Shown here piece by piece: positions 60,147 through 64,000 of a DNA stretch of 64,000 nucleotides; position 1 is the stretch's first letter, and the number at the start of each line of letters is the position of its first letter. The DNA comes from Ashinkailepas kermadecensis (lineage: Eukaryota > Arthropoda > Thecostraca > Neolepadidae), in contig JAOTOM010005097.1 in the NCBI GenBank assembly GCA_034440615.1, positions 360,001 to 424,000 of the forward strand, written 5' to 3'. The translations under genes were made by a program, and so were the position numbers. Under the pieces are notes generated by a model that did no database searches, was not told the origin of the DNA, and saw only the letters and a list, made by a program, of their open reading frames with translations.

Positions 60147-60722
60147 AGACGGGGCCACGCGTCAGACGGGGCCACGTGGCAGACGGGGCCACGTGGCAGA
60201 CGGGGCCACGCGGCAGACGGGGCCACGTGGCAGACGGGGCCACGCGTCAGACGGGGCCACGTGGACAGACGGGGCCACGTGGCAGACGGGGCCACGTGGC
60301 AGACGGGGCCACGCGTCAGACGGGGCCGCGCGGCAGACGGGGCCACGTGGCAGACGGGGCCACGTGGCAGACGGGGCCACGTGGCAGACGGGGCCACGTG
60401 GCAGACGGGGCCACGCGTCAGACGGGGCCACGTGGCAGACGGGGTCACGTGGCAGACGGGGCCACGCGTCAGACCGGCCGGGTGCCGGGCCGCGCGTCAG
60501 ACGGGGCCGCGCGTCAGACGGGGCCACGTGGCAGACGGGGCCACGTGGCAGACGGGGCCACGTGGCAGACGGGGCCACGTGACAGACGGGGCCGCGCGTC
60601 AGACGGGGCCACGTGGCAGACGGGGCCACGTGGCAGACGGGGCCACGTGGCAGACGGGGCCACGTGACAGACGGGGCCGCGCGTCAGACGGGGCCACGCG
60701 TCAGCCCGGCCGGGCCACGCGT
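60147..60722. repeat. 17-bp minisatellite, about 33 copies
   Basis: Unit CAGACGGGGCCACGTGG, with CACGCGT, CCGCGCG and CACGTGA variants. Most units carry the palindrome CCACGTGG. One irregular stretch (CCGGCCGGGTGCCGGGC) lies near 60473. Confidence 0.97.
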
Positions 60723-60883
60723 CAAAGATTTCAGGTGTTTCATCTCCAGTCAGCGCCATTGACGGGGCCGCGCGCTCACACAACTCGCGCCACGAACGCT
60801 GACGTCCGCCGACTGTGACGAGCGTGCCGCGGTCCCGGGCCGCGGTCGTGGTCGTGTGACGACGGCACCTGGTCGGCCACACC

Positions 60884-61347
60884 GACCGAGACCACCGACT
60901 ACCGACCACCGACCACCGACCACCGACTACCGACCACCGACTACCGACCACCGACTACCGACCACCGACTACCGACCACCGACCACCGACCACCGACTAC
61001 CGACCAGCAACCACCGACCACCGACTACCGACACCGACCACCGACTACCGACCACCGACCACCGACCACCGACCACTGACCACCGACCACCGACCACCGA
61101 CCACCGACCACCGACTATCGACCACCGACCACCGACCACCGACCACCGACCACCGACCACCGACCACCGACCACCGACCACCGACCACCGACCACCGACC
61201 ACCGACCACCGACCACCGACCACCGACCACCGACCACCGACCACCGACCACCGACCACCGACCACCGACCACCGACCACCGACCACCGACCACCGACCAC
61301 CGACCACCGACCACCGACCACCGACCACCGACCACCGACCACCGACC
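60884..61347. repeat. 7-bp minisatellite (ACCACCG)n, about 65 copies
   Basis: CCGACCA with a CCGACTA variant in the left 200 bp and almost pure CCGACCA to the right. The minus strand is (TCGGTGG)n, two GG doublets per unit. Heptapeptide frames on both strands are artefacts. Confidence 0.97.
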
Positions 61348-62102
61348 AGCGGCCTCAGCGCGGCTGCCGCGACGCGTGGCTCTCGCGCGTCACGAGCCGG
61401 GCGGGCGGCGCGGCCACCCTGCGGCCCGCTCAGCGCGCCGTCGATCGGCGCCGGCACCGGTCTCGCTGGCCGCGCAAACAGATCGATGCGACATGAGCGC
61501 CGGTGAGGTCAGCGAGCCGGCGCGCCATGGCGAGTGGTCACCGCACCGCACCGGCCCGCACCGGCCCGCGCCGTGTGCCCACCCTGGGCAGGCACAGGCA
61601 GGGAGAGCGGCTGGGCCCGACTGTCATTGACTCGTGTCCGTCAAGTGTGAGTAGGTCAGTAGGTCGGACGCGAGTAAGTCGCCGACGATGGTTATGTCTG
61701 CAAGGACTATTTGTTGCAGGAAGCCTTGCGTTCGTGTGAAGTGAACACTAAATATGAATCCTGGCTGTCGCACAAACAGGGGTTAGACCCCGGGGCACTG
61801 ACGGGTTTTCTGTTACCGTCTACTACGTTGCGCAGTTCGGATTGACGTCACCACGAAACGTCAGCGTCATCGTAAAGCGCATGGCACAACCAGCAGTGGT
61901 CAGCACCAGGCAACCTTGGCATTCGTCGTTTTCCCGAATCGGGGGGCCAAGTGACCATGCTCCTGTTGTGTTCGAAGGTCTGGTCGGTTGCGGTAGAGCC
62001 AGACGGGTGGGTCGCACCCGTATACATTACAGACGGCGTTTGAATTGGACGAGCGTCGGCGCGAGTCTCGCCACAGTCTGCTAGGTTGGAGCTCACCGTC
62101 AG
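61348..62102. other. unassigned sequence
   Basis: GC-rich to about 61620, then neutral. TGACGTCA at 61843-61850. No gene. Confidence 0.4.
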
Positions 62103-62968
62103 GAGATGGACGGTGTGGTGAGGTGTGGACACTGGCGGCTCAGAGACGTCAGGAGATGGACGGGGTGTGGTCAGGTGTGGACGCTGGCGTGTCGTCTCCG
62201 GGCGGATCAGAGACGTCAGGAGATGGGCGGTGTGTGGTCAGGTGTGGACGCTGGCGTGTCGTCTCCGGGCGGCTCAGAGACGTCAGGAGATGGACGGTGT
62301 GTGGTCAGGTGTGGACGCTGGCGTGTCGTCTCCGGGCGGCTCAGAGACGTCAGGAGATGGACGGTGTGTGGTCAGGTGTGGACGCTGGCGTGTCGTCTCC
62401 GGGCGGCTCAGAGACGTCAGGAGATGGACGGTGTGTGGTCAGGTGTGGACGCTGGCGTGTTCGTCTCCGGGCGGCTCAGAGACGTCAGGAGATGGACGGC
62501 GTGTGGTCAGGTGTGGACGCTGGCGTGTCGTCTCCGGGCGGCTCAGAGACGTCAGGAGATGGACGGTGTGTGGTCAGGTGTGGACGCTGGCGTGTGTCGT
62601 CTCCGGGCGGCTCAGAGACGTCAGGAGATGGACGGTGTGTGTCAGGTGGCGTGGTCAGGTGTGGACGCTGGCGTGTTCGTTTCCGGGCGGCTCAGAGACG
62701 TCAGGAGATGGACGGTGTGTGGCCAGGTGTGGACGCTGGCGTGTCGTCTCCGGGCGGCTCAGAGACGTCAGGAGATGGACGGCGTGGTCAGGTGTGGACG
62801 CTGGCGTGTCGTCTCCGGGCGGCTCAGAGACGTCAGGAGATGGACGGTGTGTGGTCAGGTGTGGACGCTGGCGTGTCGTCTCCGGGCGGCTCAGAGACGT
62901 CAGGAGATGGACGGCGTGGTCAGGTGTGGACGCTGGCGTGTTCGTCTCCGGACGGCTCAGAGACGCAC
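62103..62968. repeat. 67-bp minisatellite, about 13 copies
   Basis: Unit GGCTCAGAGACGTCAGGAGA then TGGACGGTGTGTGGTCAGGT then GTGGACGCTGGCGTGTCGTC then TCCGGGC. Units vary by 1-4 bp (GTGTTCGTC, GTGTGTCGTC, GGCGTGGTC) and one near 62635 carries an extra TGTCAGGTGGCG. The length changes shift frame, which argues against coding. Confidence 0.96.
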
Positions 62969-63604
62969 GCCCTTTACGCCCTGATCCAGTGGCAAAGTGT
63001 CATTTGGTGGCTGGTGGTCGAGACGCCGTCGGGTTATTAAACAGTCACCAGCCGCGCGAGTCACCGCTCCGGTGTTATAACGCCAGACGTTCACGATTCC
63101 TCCGGCGCCGTTGGCGCGGGAAAGGTGAGGGAGTGCGCTGCACAGGTCTGGCTCTCACTATTAAGGCATGTGAGCATATGAGTCATCTGGAAGAGACGCC
63201 TGGGTTTTCGAGGTCCATCGCCATTAAAATGCCGGAGAACAGGAAAAACAATAATGCAACAGCCTGGCAATTTAAACTGTATCGTGTAACAGCCAGGCAC
63301 TTTTTCACATTTGTAGCCTGGCGCCATGCAATGTAAAAGCTCTTGGTGAGCAGTAAGCGAATGCGATCCAAGGAAGAATTAAATACCAGGCGATAACAGC
63401 TACACAGCCTGACCGGCTACAGCCCGCGGCTGCTGTTCGGTGGAAGGGCTCAGGTGGACAGAGCAGCCGACGCGCGACCGGGACCGCTGCGTTACCGGCG
63501 CACGGGTCGGTAGCTGAACAGGCAGTTACGGGCGGGCGCGACGCGAGTCGAATTCCAATCCACTTAGCAGGCACGTCGCCGGACGAGCGCGCGGGAGGCG
63601 GATG
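62969..63604. other. unassigned sequence
   Basis: GTGTAACAGCCAGGCAC and CAACAGCCTGGCAA near 63260-63300 are similar short repeats. No gene. Confidence 0.4.
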
Positions 63605-63660
63605 GGATGCACTCGGCGGGAGGATGCACACTCGGCGGGAGGATGCACACTCGGCGGGCG
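63605..63660. repeat. 20-bp tandem repeat, 3 copies
   Basis: GGATGCACACTCGGCGGGAG; the first copy lacks CA. Confidence 0.93.
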
Positions 63661-64000
63661 TTGCTCATGGACCGCCGGCTGTCACGGCACTCAAATCGGA
63701 CACGTGTCTGCCGTGTCGCTGTCACGTCACGCGATGGCCAGTCGCGCTGTGTGGCCACGGCTGCAGATGCTGGCCGAATCCAGCAGTCCAGTTTGGTTAT
63801 TGTTTGTTTGTTGGGATTTAGGGGCGCACCGACTGTCGGTTTGGTTATGGATAGATCGGTGACAGCTACCGGCGTTGACGGCTTGCCCCTGGAAATGGTA
63901 GGCCACGATCTCCATGGAAATTGTGTTGGACAGGGAATGAGCAGGAAGCTGGGAGGGCTGAGATCTGAGATTCTGCAACAAAATCAGGCTTGTTCTGGGG
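63661..64000. other. unassigned sequence
   Basis: Nothing recognised to the window end. Confidence 0.4.

Noticed and set aside
62045..63336. 331- and 403-codon frames
   Set aside because: They follow the 67-bp array. Unit length is not a multiple of 3, so the peptide cycles through three frames, which argues against selection for a protein.

Overview
The window is eukaryotic, almost certainly animal, intergenic or intronic DNA dominated by tandem repeats. It has no operons, no dense long coding frames and no rRNA. It does carry decayed non-LTR retrotransposons, tRNA-derived SINE-like pieces, two TIR DNA elements, a THAP-like coding relic, and about fifty tandem arrays with mostly unrelated unit sequences. 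The style (hAT-like ends with a GGCGTAGCC core, LINEs ending in a short AT-rich microsatellite, clustered minisatellites) fits a repeat-rich marine invertebrate such as a crustacean or mollusc, but I cannot name the species. I find no complete protein-coding gene. Nearly every long open frame lies on an array and is a by-product of the repeat; where the unit is a multiple of 3 bp, several frames on both strands stay open together.

Layout. 0.6-3 kb: a 32-bp array and a CCAGAT array. 3.8-5.1 kb: a frameshifted LINE reverse transcriptase with its 3' tail. 5.5-9.7 kb: dispersed repeat A, then arrays of 23, 6, 23 and 24 bp, a decayed array, and a 65-bp near-perfect palindrome. 10.8-15.4 kb: dispersed repeat B, a GC-rich block with CRE palindromes, a 962-bp element with perfect 22-bp TIRs, and arrays of 39 and about 33 bp. 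15.4-18.3 kb: AT-rich and quieter, with the second copy of repeat A. 18.3-27.6 kb: arrays of 57, 17, 6, 70, 12, 24, 36, 18 and 15 bp, and the largest array (28 bp, about 56 copies). 27.6-35.4 kb: mostly unique, with two SINE-like elements and a THAP-like relic. 35.4-47.4 kb: microsatellites and arrays of 19, 29, 33, 15 and 30 bp, plus one possible exon at 39.1 kb. 47.4-53.4 kb: two AT arrays, a 22-bp and a 53-bp array, and a GT/GTGTGC array. 53.4-56 kb: nested hAT-like elements with an 8-bp target duplication and a LINE 3' end. 57.9-63.7 kb: arrays of 81 (5 x 16), 17, 7 and 67 bp.

There is no gene system to reconstruct. The interest is structural: how many independent arrays are present, higher-order structure in three of them, units that are themselves hairpins, a CTGGC core recurring across unrelated arrays, an excess of the GTGACGTCAC palindrome, and well-preserved transposon boundaries. 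Array coordinates are read by eye and good to about 10 bp; copy numbers are length divided by unit.
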